Below, piece after piece: positions 1 to 8,997 of a stretch of DNA of 64,000 nt. The notes under the pieces are model-generated. The model did not search any database. It saw nothing but the letters and a program-made list of their open reading frames with translations, and had not been told where the DNA came from. The translations under genes were made by a program, and so were the position numbers. Numbering within the stretch: position 1 is the stretch's first letter; each line of letters opens with the position of its first letter. The stretch covers positions 1 through 64,000 of the forward strand of contig JAVVVI010000007.1 of the NCBI GenBank assembly GCA_036652735.1. The letters are read 5' to 3'. The stretch comes from JAGOGN01 sp036652735 (GTDB lineage Bacteria > Bacillota > Clostridia > Lachnospirales > Lachnospiraceae).

Positions 1-14
1 TTTTTGGATAACAC

Positions 15-43
15 TGGACAAGGACTGGAAAATGTGATATCAT
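15..43 (+). promoter_or_regulatory. Candidate sigma-A promoter of the tRNA-Pro gene
   Basis: TGGACA at 15-20 and TATCAT at 38-43 are separated by 17 bases. Transcription would start near base 50, just ahead of the tRNA at 57. The match is read by eye only. Confidence 0.5.
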
Positions 44-56
44 AATTTGGGTAAAA

Positions 57-130
57 CGATGCGTGGCTCAGCTTGGTAGAGCGCTGCGTTCGGGACGCAG
101 AGGTCGCAAGTTCAAATCTTGTCGCATCGA
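57..130 (+). tRNA. tRNA-Pro (anticodon CGG)
   Basis: The 74-base cloverleaf can be folded by eye. The acceptor arms are CGATGCG (57-63) and CGCATCG (123-129), with discriminator A at 130. The D arm is GCTC/GAGC, the anticodon stem CTGCG/CGCAG, and the T arm carries TTCAAAT. The seven-base loop TTCGGGA places CGG as the anticodon followed by G37, which is typical of tRNA-Pro. The 3' CCA is not encoded and must be added by the CCA-adding enzyme; a gene for it lies at 41230-42558. Confidence 0.96.
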
Positions 131-189
131 TAAAAAGTTGGCTGATTTCAGAGATGAGATCAGTCAATTTTGACTAAAGGAAAGTATGA

Positions 190-996
190 ATGGAGAATAG
201 TATGAGTAGAAGAATGGAAAACGTAAACTCTTTTTACAATCAAGTCGATGAAGATATTAGATTGAACAGGAGTAGACATGGACAATTGGAATATGCAACT
301 ACCATGAACTATATTCACCACTTTGCAGAGAAGGGTGCTAAGTTGCTGGAAATAGGTGCCGGTACAGGCAGATATTCCATAGCCCTTGCAAAGGAAGGTT
401 ATGAAGTAACAGCAGTAGAACTGGTAGAACATAATTTGGAAATATTAAAATGTAATAGCAGAGGTATAGATACGATTCAATCATTTCAAGGCGATGCATT
501 GGAACTCGCCGGATTTGCAGATAATGAATTTGATATTACAATGGTGTTTGGACCATTATACCATCTTTATAATGAAGCAGATGTGCATAGGGCACTTGAT
601 GAGGCAATTAGAGTAACAAAAGAAGGTGGAGTGATTCTTGTAGCATTCTTATCTGTATACGCAGTTCTTTTTAATAATTATCTTCAAGGCAATTTAAAGG
701 CAGGAATTGAGGAAAATTATACCAGGGATTACAAAGTAAGGCATTTTGAAGAGCAGTTTTTTACCGGTTATGATATTACAGAATTTGAACAGCTATTTTC
801 CCGGAAAAAGGTTGAGTATATTACCACAGTGGCAGCAGACAGTATACTTGAACTTGTTGAGGGACGGAGTGATTTTCTTATGTCAGATTCTGAATTTGAT
901 TTATTCAAGAACTATCATCTTGCTACATGCGAGAAAAGAGAACTTCTTGGAGGTTCAAGTCACCTTTTGTACATATGCAGAAAGCAGAAATTATAA
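190..996 (+). CDS. Class I SAM-dependent methyltransferase
   Basis: A 268-residue cytosolic protein with a Rossmann-type methyltransferase fold. The SAM-binding motif I LLEIGAGTGRYS lies near residues 53-64, followed by an acidic residue at the end of strand 2 (TAVELV) and a motif-IV-like FDITMVFGPLYHL. Family membership (Methyltransf_11/25-like) is clear but the substrate cannot be told. AAAGGA at 176-181 sits 8 bases ahead of the ATG at 190. A second in-frame ATG at 202 has GGAG six bases upstream and is an alternative start. The gene stands alone between a tRNA and a bidirectional terminator, so context says little about its job. Confidence 0.85.
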   Translation: MENSMSRRMENVNSFYNQVDEDIRLNRSRHGQLEYATTMNYIHHFAEKGAKLLEIGAGTGRYSIALAKEGYEVTAVELVEHNLEILKCNSRGIDTIQSFQGDALELAGFADNEFDITMVFGPLYHLYNEADVHRALDEAIRVTKEGGVILVAFLSVYAVLFNNYLQGNLKAGIEENYTRDYKVRHFEEQFFTGYDITEFEQLFSRKKVEYITTVAADSILELVEGRSDFLMSDSEFDLFKNYHLATCEKRELLGGSSHLLYICRKQKL

Positions 997-1026
997 AAAA
1001 ATGAGTTACCAATATAAAACCATAAA

Positions 1027-1065
1027 AAAGAGCTGAAATCCCAGGAAAGGGTTTCAGCTCTTTTT
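1027..1065. terminator. Bidirectional intrinsic terminator
   Basis: AAAAGAGCTGAAA(T)CCC pairs with GGGTTTCAGCTCTTTT, leaving one bulged T, and runs of A and T flank the stem on both sides. It lies between two convergent genes and can serve both. Confidence 0.85.
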
Positions 1066-1070
1066 CGTAG

Positions 1071-1697
1071 TTAAAGACAGAAATCACTTAGGTCATCTTT
1101 TAGACAGGATAAAGATTGTTCAATATCTTTTTCTTTTAGATGACAGATTAGTTTTTCGTGGAAGCGGACGTCACTATGATCCGGACGGACACTCCATTCA
1201 TGCCAATAAAATTGAGCATAGGCTCTCTTTAAGGTGGCCATAGCAGTTCCCAGCTGACTGGTTATGTAGCGATTGTTGGAAAAAGAAGCAAGTGCAAGAT
1301 GAAAACGCGTGTTTGCATCCCAGTGAGACCATAAATCAGAATTTAAAGTATTGTTGCAGACATCATCCAGTATCTGCAATTGCTGAAATTGATGCTCACT
1401 TAAGCTTCGATAATATTCTTTTAAAAGTGCACTTTCCAAAAGGAGACGGTATTCCATAATGTCATCCACATCTTCTTTTGTGAGTCGTACAATTTCATAT
1501 CCATACCGAGGGTGACTTAAGAGAACCCTCTCGTTACATAGGGCAGTTAGAGCTTCACGAACAGGAGATTTACTGCAGCTGTATTTTTCTACAAGCTCCT
1601 TTTCAGTGAGAATTTGACTTTGTTTGAATTCGCCGGATAAAATTCCATTTAGGATAGATTGGTAGACTGTATCCTTTAAAGTATTCTTTTCTCTCAT
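1071..1697 (-). CDS. GntR-family transcriptional regulator, FadR/FCD type
   Basis: A 208-residue DNA-binding regulator. Residues about 5-72 form the GntR winged helix (ILSGEF, LTEKELVEKY, SKSPVREALTAL, with the arginine-containing recognition helix). The rest is an all-helical FCD-type ligand domain (VDDIMEYRLLLE; later TRFHLALASFSNN), which in this family binds small organic acids, often through a metal. It is divergent from the cysteine desulfidase/Opp operon, with a 199-base shared intergenic region holding a FadR-like palindrome (1795-1805). It is therefore most likely the local regulator of that operon and probably of itself. The effector is unknown; cysteine, a thiol compound or a peptide-derived acid would be guesses. 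Confidence 0.88.
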   Translation of the reverse strand: MREKNTLKDTVYQSILNGILSGEFKQSQILTEKELVEKYSCSKSPVREALTALCNERVLLSHPRYGYEIVRLTKEDVDDIMEYRLLLESALLKEYYRSLSEHQFQQLQILDDVCNNTLNSDLWSHWDANTRFHLALASFSNNRYITSQLGTAMATLKRAYAQFYWHEWSVRPDHSDVRFHEKLICHLKEKDIEQSLSCLKDDLSDFCL

Positions 1698-1781
1698 TTT
1701 TAGACTCTTTTCCTAATTTTTTAACTTCTCTTTCATCTAATATTAACAAACTTTCATGGATTTGTAAATAATAATTGCATT

Positions 1782-1810
1782 TTAACATTACTAGTGGTAT
1801 TATCAATAAT
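1782..1810 (+). promoter_or_regulatory. Candidate cyuA-opp promoter with FadR-type operator
   Basis: TTAACA (1782-1787) and AATAAT (1805-1810) are spaced by 17 bases. The near-palindrome TGGTATTATCA (1795-1805) sits between them and fits the FadR-subfamily pattern TnGTnnnACnA with one mismatch. A regulator bound there would block RNA polymerase. Another CTAG-containing element, similar to the one at 1791-1794, lies at 1830-1833. Confidence 0.45.
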
Positions 1811-1896
1811 AAGAATTGTAAAAGTAATGCTAGTATGAGCAGACATAAGACCAGCAAAAACAGCAGATAAGTTGCGGAGTAAAAGGGGAATTAAAG

Positions 1897-3180
1897 ATGG
1901 ATGCAAACTGTTATAAAAATTATGTAAAAATCTTGGAGAATGAATTAGTTCCGGCGTTAGGGTGTACAGAACCAATTGCAATTGCTTATGCAGCTGCAAA
2001 AGCGCGTGCAGTGTTGGGTGAGTTTCCGGATAAAATGGAAATGAGCTGCAGCGGTAACATTATTAAAAATGTAAAGAGTGTAGTGGTACCTAATTCAGGG
2101 GGAATGAGAGGAATTGAGGTAGCTGCAATACTTGGAGTAATTGCAGGGGATGAGAATCAGGAATTAGAAGTATTGGAATCGGTAACACCGAAAGATATAG
2201 AACAAACAAAAGAGCTTGCAAGCAAAGGGTACTGTAAGTGCAGATTGATTGAAGATGTAGAGAATCTGTTTATTGTAGCCAGAGTGGAAGCCAAAGAACA
2301 TTATGCAGAAGTTACGATTGTAAATAGACATACGTTAATAACAAAGATTGTGAAAGATGGTGAGGTTCTTTATAATTTGCCATTGAGTGAAGAGGCACCG
2401 GGTTATGTGGATAAAAGTCTTTTAAATGTAAGGGATATCCTTCAATTTGCAGAGGAAGTTAAGATTCAGGACATAAAAGCGGTTATTGACCGTCAGGTTA
2501 AATTAAATCTGGCAATTTCAGAAGAGGGAATGAGTCATCCTTATGGAGCACAGGTTGGAAGAACGCTTCTGGAGTTAAGCGAAAATAATGTACAGACCAG
2601 GGCAAAAGCAAAGTCAGCAGCAGGTTCGGATGCTCGAATGGGTGGCTGCTCCATGCCGGTAGTGATTAATTCGGGAAGCGGAAATCAGGGAATGACAGTA
2701 TCCATACCGGTTGTTGAATATGCAAAAGAGTTACAGGTGTCAGACGATAAGATGTACCGTGCATTGGTAATTAGCAATTTAATTGCCATTCATCAGAAAA
2801 AATATATTGGAAGTTTATCTGCATACTGTGGAGCAGTAAGCGCAGCGTGCGGAAGCGGCGCAGCAATTGCATATTTATATGGTGGAGGACTGGAAGAGAT
2901 TTCACATACAATAATTAATACCATTGCCAATGTGGGAGGAATTGTATGTGATGGAGCAAAATCCTCATGTGCGGCAAAAATAGCGTCCAGCCTTGATGCA
3001 GCCATAATGGCCATGGAGTTGGCAAAAAGGCATTGTGGATTCCAGGATGGAGAAGGAATTGTGAAAGAAGATGTTGAGGAAACTATAAAGAATATGGGAT
3101 ATATAGGCAGGGTAGGAATGAAAGAGACGGATGTGGAGATTCTAAACCTTATGATCGATAGAGTAGACGTAAACTGTTAA
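1897..3180 (+). CDS. cyuA: L-cysteine desulfidase (UPF0597/CyuA family)
   Basis: A 427-residue cytosolic enzyme expected to break L-cysteine into pyruvate, ammonia and sulfide using an oxygen-sensitive Fe-S cluster. It begins with the family hallmark LGCTEP (Cys23). It also has GGCSMPV, the glycine-rich CGAVSAACGSGAAIAYLYGG and CDGAKSSCAAKI, which supply the conserved cysteines expected to hold the cluster. The length is normal for YhaM/CyuA proteins. AAAAGGGG precedes the ATG. It is the first gene of an apparent operon with an oligopeptide importer downstream (gap 134 bases) and is divergent from a GntR regulator. The likely physiological role is use of peptide-derived cysteine with H2S release. 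The family also resembles L-serine dehydratase, so some activity on serine-like substrates is possible. Confidence 0.88.
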   Translation: MDANCYKNYVKILENELVPALGCTEPIAIAYAAAKARAVLGEFPDKMEMSCSGNIIKNVKSVVVPNSGGMRGIEVAAILGVIAGDENQELEVLESVTPKDIEQTKELASKGYCKCRLIEDVENLFIVARVEAKEHYAEVTIVNRHTLITKIVKDGEVLYNLPLSEEAPGYVDKSLLNVRDILQFAEEVKIQDIKAVIDRQVKLNLAISEEGMSHPYGAQVGRTLLELSENNVQTRAKAKSAAGSDARMGGCSMPVVINSGSGNQGMTVSIPVVEYAKELQVSDDKMYRALVISNLIAIHQKKYIGSLSAYCGAVSAACGSGAAIAYLYGGGLEEISHTIINTIANVGGIVCDGAKSSCAAKIASSLDAAIMAMELAKRHCGFQDGEGIVKEDVEETIKNMGYIGRVGMKETDVEILNLMIDRVDVNC

Positions 3181-3314
3181 TTTGAAGCAAGGTATAAAAT
3201 GCTGGAGGTGGACATAAAAAAAGTTTACAGGAATCAATGAAAAAGAATGATAGAACAGAAAATGAAAAAGAGAGAGAAAATGAGAGCGTGCAAAGGCACG
3301 GAATGGAGGCCCTT

Positions 3315-5027
3315 ATGAAAGTGAAAAAGAACATGAAGCGTGTATTGTCTGTACTGTTAGTAGTAGTAATGGTGTTAGGACTTACAGCATGTGGTAACAA
3401 AGGAAATGGTGGAAATGGCACCGGGAAAAATGATGGAAAAATGAACGAAGACCAGGTATTAAATCTCAGAGCAGCCACATTTGGTAATAATTATGATGTG
3501 CAGGATATGGGATGGCGCTGGATGATGGCAGATTGTTATGAAGGCTTATATCGTAACGTTGCCGGAGAAAATGGCGAAGAATTTATTCTTGCAGGAGCAG
3601 AAAGCGTAGATATTTCTGATGACCAGTTGGTATATACCTTCCATTTGAGAAAAGAAGCAAAATGGTCAGATGGTAAACCGGTAACAGCAAATGATTATGT
3701 ATATGGCTGGCAGAGACTGCTGGATGCATCAAAAGGTTATTCTTACGCACCATTTATCTTTAATGTAGTTGGAGCAAAGGAATATTATGAAGGAAAAGGA
3801 AAAGCAGAAGATGTTAAGGCAATTGCAAAGGATGACTATACCTTTGAAGTTAGTTTAAAAGTTGCAGATCCTACCTTTGAAGCAAAACTCGTAGCTACAC
3901 CACTTTACCCAACACGTAAAGATGTTGCAGAAGCAGCCGGTGATCAGTGGGGAAAAGATTGGAAATTATGTGTATATAATGGACCATTCTGTATGACAGA
4001 ATTAGTAGAAGACAATAAAATGGTATGGGAAAAAAATCCGGAGTACTGGGATGCAAAAAATGTAAAATTAGATAAAGCAAACTGGTTCTGTATTGCAGAG
4101 GATTCAACATCAGCAACAATGTTCGACAAAGGAGAACTGGATTTAATTCAGACTTCAGGAGATTATGCAATTAAGTACGCAAAGGATGTGGATGCTTCTA
4201 AGTTACAGGAAAATACATCCGATTACCCAGGAACACAAATGCTTTGTTTTGATTTTAAGGGACACAGTAAATCAGGTTTAATTGAAAATGTTAATATTAG
4301 AAAAGCAATTTCTTTAAGTATTGACCGTGAAGAAATGATTGAAGCGGTATATGGAAGATATAAACCGGCATATGGTTTGGTTGCACCGGCAATTAGTTAT
4401 GAAGGAAAGACCTGGCGTGAACAGGTTCCAGATCCATTAAAGGCTCCATATGATGAATATGCAGGTGATAGCAAGAAACTTCAGGAATTATTCCAAAAAG
4501 GTTTAGATGAATTGGGAATTAAAAAAGATTTAAGTGATATTACCATTACACTTCTTTCTTATGGAACAACAATGGAGAACCAGACAGAAAGAGAATATAT
4601 TCAGCAGGCAATTCAGCAGAAGTTAGGAATTAAAGTAGAATTAAATGCAGTTGGAGATTATGCACTTTTGGAAACAGAGAGAGATGCAGAGAATTACGAT
4701 TTACTTTTAACCGCATGGTACAGTGATTATAATGATCCACTTGATTTCTTGAATATTTTCTACACCGGCGTTTATGATTCTTATGGATATTACAGCAACA
4801 AAGATTATGATGCTATGATTGACAGCTTGACAGGTGAAAGTGACGTACAGAAGCGTTTGGATATTTACAAAGCACTGGAAGATAAGTTAGTGTTAGAAGA
4901 CTGTGCTATAGTTCCAATTTATTATGCAACGAAGCAGGTATTCTCACATAACTGGGTAAAAGATCTAAAAACATCCTCTTTTGGAGCAAGTCAGGAACTA
5001 TATCGTACTTATATCCAGGGAAGATAG
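3315..5027 (+). CDS. oppA: Oligopeptide ABC transporter substrate-binding lipoprotein
   Basis: A 570-residue SBP_bac_5 protein anchored outside the membrane. The N-terminus is a lipoprotein signal (basic KVKKNMKR, a valine/leucine core, lipobox LTAC), followed by a Gly/Asn/Lys linker. The mature part shows family patterns such as YTFHLRKEAKWSDGKPVTAN and NVNIRKAISLSIDREEM. An upstream in-frame ATG at 3237 would put 26 charged residues before the signal peptide. GGAGG at 3305-3309 lies five bases before the ATG at 3315, so that start is chosen. It is followed by oppB, oppC, oppD and oppF. Binding specificity cannot be read, but the preceding cysteine desulfidase suggests cysteine-containing peptides. 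Confidence 0.92.
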   Translation: MKVKKNMKRVLSVLLVVVMVLGLTACGNKGNGGNGTGKNDGKMNEDQVLNLRAATFGNNYDVQDMGWRWMMADCYEGLYRNVAGENGEEFILAGAESVDISDDQLVYTFHLRKEAKWSDGKPVTANDYVYGWQRLLDASKGYSYAPFIFNVVGAKEYYEGKGKAEDVKAIAKDDYTFEVSLKVADPTFEAKLVATPLYPTRKDVAEAAGDQWGKDWKLCVYNGPFCMTELVEDNKMVWEKNPEYWDAKNVKLDKANWFCIAEDSTSATMFDKGELDLIQTSGDYAIKYAKDVDASKLQENTSDYPGTQMLCFDFKGHSKSGLIENVNIRKAISLSIDREEMIEAVYGRYKPAYGLVAPAISYEGKTWREQVPDPLKAPYDEYAGDSKKLQELFQKGLDELGIKKDLSDITITLLSYGTTMENQTEREYIQQAIQQKLGIKVELNAVGDYALLETERDAENYDLLLTAWYSDYNDPLDFLNIFYTGVYDSYGYYSNKDYDAMIDSLTGESDVQKRLDIYKALEDKLVLEDCAIVPIYYATKQVFSHNWVKDLKTSSFGASQELYRTYIQGR

Positions 5028-5070
5028 AAAGAGGCATTATTTGAAAAAATAATCAAAAAGGGGTGCTGTA

Positions 5071-6024
5071 ATGGGAAGATACTTACTCCGGCGATTTTGC
5101 GAAATGGTTTTAACACTTTTTCTAATCGCCTCTGCAACATTTTTTCTTCTGGAAGCTGTACCAGGAGATCCTTTAACACAGCGTGCAGACAAGCTGCCGC
5201 CGGATACAAAGGAAAATCTATACAAACGATATGGGCTGGACAAGCCAATTATGGAGCGTTATGTCATTACCATGGTAAATATGTGCAAGGGAGATTTTGG
5301 TGAATCCTTTGTGTATGCAGGACAGACAGTTCAGGGCCTGATTCGTGACAGATTGCCGGTATCGGCAAGATTAGGCTTACAGCAGATGATTCTTGGAGTA
5401 TCAATCGGACTGCTTCTAGGAGTGGTTGCAGCAATGAAAAGGGGAACGATTGCAGATTACATTGTAGTTGGGATATCGGTTTTGCTGATATCCATCCCCC
5501 ACTTGATCTTTGGTTTGGCATTGCAGAAAATATTTGCCGGGAGCTTGCAGATTCTGCCTACCATTGGGTGGCCCACCGGGCGGGATTTATGGTTAGGAGG
5601 TTGGGAGTATACGATACTCCCAACACTAACCGGATGCTTTTCTTATATCGCAACCTATGCAAGATTACTAAAGACGTCGATGTTGGACGTAGTAAATCAG
5701 GATTATGTACTTACAGCCGAATCGAAGGGTTTGACAAAAGGAAGAATTATAAGAAAACATATTTTAAGAAATTCTTTTATACCGGTAATTACCCAATTGC
5801 CAATGTCAGTTGCTATGTGTATTACAGGTTCCTTCTTTATTGAAAGTATATTTTCAATTCCAGGAATTGGACAGTATTTTGTAACCGCGGTGCACAATCA
5901 GGATTTGTCAATTGTTCTGGGAGAAACAGTTCTCCTTGCACTACTTTACATTATAATATTATTTGTTACCGATATTCTATACGTGTTTGTTGACCCACGT
6001 ATTGGCATGCCGGGTAAGGATTAG
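5071..6024 (+). CDS. oppB: Oligopeptide ABC transporter permease OppB
   Basis: A 317-residue inner-membrane permease of the BPD_transp_1 family. It has a short cytosolic start, a first membrane helix (about residues 10-28), a long external loop carrying PGDPL and KPIMERY, then five more helices. The EAA-type loop that contacts the ATPase is visible as YVLTAESKGLTKGRIIRKH. AAGGGG lies ahead of the ATG. The gene is 43 bases after oppA and 15 before oppC, so it is part of one transcript. With OppC it forms the channel through which OppA delivers peptides. Confidence 0.93.
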   Translation: MGRYLLRRFCEMVLTLFLIASATFFLLEAVPGDPLTQRADKLPPDTKENLYKRYGLDKPIMERYVITMVNMCKGDFGESFVYAGQTVQGLIRDRLPVSARLGLQQMILGVSIGLLLGVVAAMKRGTIADYIVVGISVLLISIPHLIFGLALQKIFAGSLQILPTIGWPTGRDLWLGGWEYTILPTLTGCFSYIATYARLLKTSMLDVVNQDYVLTAESKGLTKGRIIRKHILRNSFIPVITQLPMSVAMCITGSFFIESIFSIPGIGQYFVTAVHNQDLSIVLGETVLLALLYIIILFVTDILYVFVDPRIGMPGKD

Positions 6025-6039
6025 TAGGAGGAGATAGCG

Positions 6040-6957
6040 ATGGCTCAATTAACAAAAAAGAAGTTTGAAATAATTGGCTATTCTAAAGAAGAAGCCGATA
6101 TGATTAATCGCCCTACCATTTCTTACTGGCAGGATGCGTGGAGAAGATTGAAAAAAAACCCGGTTGCAATGGTTTCGCTGGCATCACTTATACTTTTAGT
6201 TTTATTGGTAATTGTGGGTCCCTTAATTAGAGGCTATGATTATGTAGGAATGAACGTAGTAGAGAAGAATCAAGGGGCCAGTGGAAAATATTGGTTTGGA
6301 ACGGACAGTTTGGGAAGAGATTTGTTCTCAAGAATCTGGGTAGGTGCAAGGGCATCCATTCTTATTGCATTGGTTGCAACTTCACTAAAATTAGTAGTAG
6401 GGACCATTTATGGAGCAATTATGTCCCATTTTGGTGGATGGATTGATGATATTATGATGCGAATCATCGAAGTAATTAATTCCATTCCATATTTATTAGT
6501 TACAATTTTGGTTATGCTGGTACTTGGAAATAATTTGTTCGCGTTATTAATTGCATTAAGTTTAACGGCCTGGTGCAGCACGGCAAGGCAGGTACGAGGA
6601 ATGATCAAACAACTGAAAGAATCGGAATATGTCTATGCGGCCGAGGTTCTTGGAGCAAAACCATTCCGAGTTATTTTAAAACATTATATACCAAACATGC
6701 TTAGCATATTGATCCTAGATGCTTCTACATCAATTCCAATGTTTATATTTTCAGAAGCCGGTTTGAGCTTTCTGGGAATTGGATTAAAGGCACCGGTTAT
6801 AAGCCTTGGAGTACTTATTTCGCAAGGACAGCAGACAATGGATTTTTATCCATCACAATTGTTTTTCCCTTGTGCAGTGCTTTGTGTAATTGTAATGGCG
6901 TTTAATTTATTAGGAGATGGCTTGCGTGATGCATTAGATCCAAGACTTCGTCAGTAG
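6040..6957 (+). CDS. oppC: Oligopeptide ABC transporter permease OppC
   Basis: A 305-residue permease partner of OppB. The N-terminus has the OppC_N helix (about residues 39-60). The start of the transport domain carries the typical YWFGTDSLGRDLFSRIWVGA. The EAA loop reads YVYAAEVLGAKPFRVILKHY, followed by a helix pair containing SEAGLSFLGIGLKAP, a strong OppC/DppC signature. AGGAGGAG is placed 7-8 bases before the ATG. It lies 15 bases after oppB and 22 before oppD. Confidence 0.93.
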   Translation: MAQLTKKKFEIIGYSKEEADMINRPTISYWQDAWRRLKKNPVAMVSLASLILLVLLVIVGPLIRGYDYVGMNVVEKNQGASGKYWFGTDSLGRDLFSRIWVGARASILIALVATSLKLVVGTIYGAIMSHFGGWIDDIMMRIIEVINSIPYLLVTILVMLVLGNNLFALLIALSLTAWCSTARQVRGMIKQLKESEYVYAAEVLGAKPFRVILKHYIPNMLSILILDASTSIPMFIFSEAGLSFLGIGLKAPVISLGVLISQGQQTMDFYPSQLFFPCAVLCVIVMAFNLLGDGLRDALDPRLRQ

Positions 6958-6979
6958 GGTAAAGGAGACAGGATAAACG

Positions 6980-8002
6980 ATGAGTGAAAAAAATCATATT
7001 CTAGAAGTGAAAAATCTGAGGGTTTCCTATCACACGTATGCAGGCGAAGTTCAGTCTGTGCGGGGTGTATCCTTTGATTTAAATACCGGAGAAGCACTGG
7101 CAATTGTTGGTGAATCGGGCTGCGGTAAATCAGTGACAGCCAAGTCAATTATGGGACTTATAAAAGGACCACAAGGAGAAATAAAAGAGGGAAGTGAAAT
7201 ATTATATAACGGTAATAGTATTTTACAGTACAATAAAAAACAGTGGCAGGATTATAAAGGTGGAGAATGTGCGATTATTTTCCAGGATGCCTTAGCTTCC
7301 TTAAATCCTACCATGAGAGTGGGAAAACAAATTGTTGAAAATCTCATGGTTCATAAACATCTAACGAAACTGGAAGCCGGAAAAGAAGCAATTGAGATGT
7401 TAAAGTTAGTGGGAATTCCGGAACCGGAGAAAAGAGTGAAACAGTATCCCCATGAGTTTTCGGGAGGAATGCGGCAGCGTGTTATGATTGCAATTGCATT
7501 TGCCTGTGCACCAAAGCTGTTGATTTGTGATGAACCAACAACGGCATTGGATGTTACCATTCAGGGACAGATTCTTGATATTATAAAAAATTTACAAAAG
7601 ATGAGTAATACATCCGTTATTCTCATTACTCATGATTTAGGTGTAGTAGCAAATATTGCACAGGAAATTGCAGTTATGTATTCCGGAATGATTGTAGAAC
7701 GTGGAAAATGCAAAGATATTTTTTATTCACCAAAGCATCCATATACTTGGGCATTGATTAACTCTGTACCAAGGCTGGATTTAAAGAATAAGCAGGAACT
7801 TGCTTCCATTCCGGGAACACCACCGGATTTATTGAATCCTCCAATTGGGTGTCCATTCTCCACAAGATGTAAGTACTGCATGGAAATCTGTAAAGAGGAA
7901 TTACCGGAAATCACAGAGTTTGGCAATGGACACAGCGCAGCCTGCTGGTTGCAGCATCCAATGGCACCAAAAGTGGAAATGCCTAACTTGAAGGGAGTGT
8001 AG
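6980..8002 (+). CDS. oppD: Oligopeptide ABC transporter ATP-binding protein OppD
   Basis: A 340-residue cytosolic ATPase. Walker A GESGCGKS lies near residues 44-51, the Q-loop in AIIFQDALASLNPTM, the signature FSGGMRQRVMIA, Walker B LLICDEPTTALD, and the switch histidine in LITHDLG. The C-terminal oligo_HPY region includes a Cys-containing cluster (CPFSTRCKYCMEICKEELP), which in relatives binds an Fe-S cluster. It pairs with OppF as a heterodimer. AAAGGAG precedes the ATG and the next gene starts 2 bases after its stop, so translation is likely coupled. Confidence 0.94.
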   Translation: MSEKNHILEVKNLRVSYHTYAGEVQSVRGVSFDLNTGEALAIVGESGCGKSVTAKSIMGLIKGPQGEIKEGSEILYNGNSILQYNKKQWQDYKGGECAIIFQDALASLNPTMRVGKQIVENLMVHKHLTKLEAGKEAIEMLKLVGIPEPEKRVKQYPHEFSGGMRQRVMIAIAFACAPKLLICDEPTTALDVTIQGQILDIIKNLQKMSNTSVILITHDLGVVANIAQEIAVMYSGMIVERGKCKDIFYSPKHPYTWALINSVPRLDLKNKQELASIPGTPPDLLNPPIGCPFSTRCKYCMEICKEELPEITEFGNGHSAACWLQHPMAPKVEMPNLKGV

Positions 8003-8004
8003 AA

Positions 8005-8988
8005 ATGAGCGATAAAAAGAACGTATTGCTTTCGGTGAAGCACTTAAAAAAGCATTTTAATGTTGGCAGAAATGCAGTTCTTAAAGCGGTGGATGATGTT
8101 TCCTTTGATATTTATGAAGGAGAAACCCTTGGAATGGTAGGAGAATCCGGTTGTGGTAAGACTACCTGTGGACGTACCTGCATTGGTCTCTATGATAGAA
8201 CGGATGGAGAAGTGCTATATAGAGGTAAGGACATTCATAACATTAGCGGAAAAGAGAAGCAAGCCTATAAAAAAGAAGTTCAGATGGTGTTTCAGGATCC
8301 GTACGGATCTCTGGATCCACGAATGACCGTAGCGGAAATCGTGGGTGAAGGAATTGATATTCATCATATGGCTAAAAATAAACTGGACCGTCAGAATTTG
8401 ATTTATAAATATCTGGAGCTGGTAGGATTAAACAGAGAACATGCAAACCGTTTTGTGCATGAGTTTTCCGGTGGACAGAGACAGAGAATTGGAATTGCAA
8501 GAGCATTGGCTGTGGAACCTAAATTTATTGTTCTGGACGAGCCAATATCGGCACTGGATGTATCCATTCAGGCGCAGATTGTAAATTTGTTAATTGATCT
8601 TCAGAAAAAAATGGGATTGACGTATCTCTTTGTTGCCCATGATTTATCAATGGTAAAACACATATCGGATCGTGTAGCAGTTCTATATCTTGGAACACTT
8701 GTTGAGCTTACCACATCTGAAAAATTATACGCAAATCCGCTTCACCCGTATACACAGGCCCTGCTTTCCGCAATTCCAATACCAGATCCGGAAATTGAGC
8801 AGGAGCGGGATGCAAAGAAGATAAGATTAGAGGGCGATGTACCAAGCCCAATTAATGTAGAACCGGTCTGTCGATTTAAAGGAAGATGTAAATATGCAAT
8901 GCCAATATGCCAGCAGACGATGCCGCCATTGACAGAGATAGAAGAAGGTCATTTTGTTGCGTGTCATCGATGTTCAGAAAAGAAATAA
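8005..8988 (+). CDS. oppF: Oligopeptide ABC transporter ATP-binding protein OppF
   Basis: A 327-residue ATPase partner of OppD. Walker A is GESGCGKTT (about residues 48-56). The sequence MVFQDPYGSLDPRMTVAEIV is diagnostic of OppF/DppF. The signature is FSGGQRQRIGIARALA, Walker B FIVLDEPISALD, and the switch VAHDLSMVKH. The C-terminal oligo_HPY region has its own Cys cluster (CRFKGRCKYAMPICQQ). GAAGGGAG precedes the ATG. It is the fifth transporter gene of the operon and is followed closely by a small membrane protein at 8998. Confidence 0.94.
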   Translation: MSDKKNVLLSVKHLKKHFNVGRNAVLKAVDDVSFDIYEGETLGMVGESGCGKTTCGRTCIGLYDRTDGEVLYRGKDIHNISGKEKQAYKKEVQMVFQDPYGSLDPRMTVAEIVGEGIDIHHMAKNKLDRQNLIYKYLELVGLNREHANRFVHEFSGGQRQRIGIARALAVEPKFIVLDEPISALDVSIQAQIVNLLIDLQKKMGLTYLFVAHDLSMVKHISDRVAVLYLGTLVELTTSEKLYANPLHPYTQALLSAIPIPDPEIEQERDAKKIRLEGDVPSPINVEPVCRFKGRCKYAMPICQQTMPPLTEIEEGHFVACHRCSEKK

Positions 8989-8997
8989 GGTGATGAG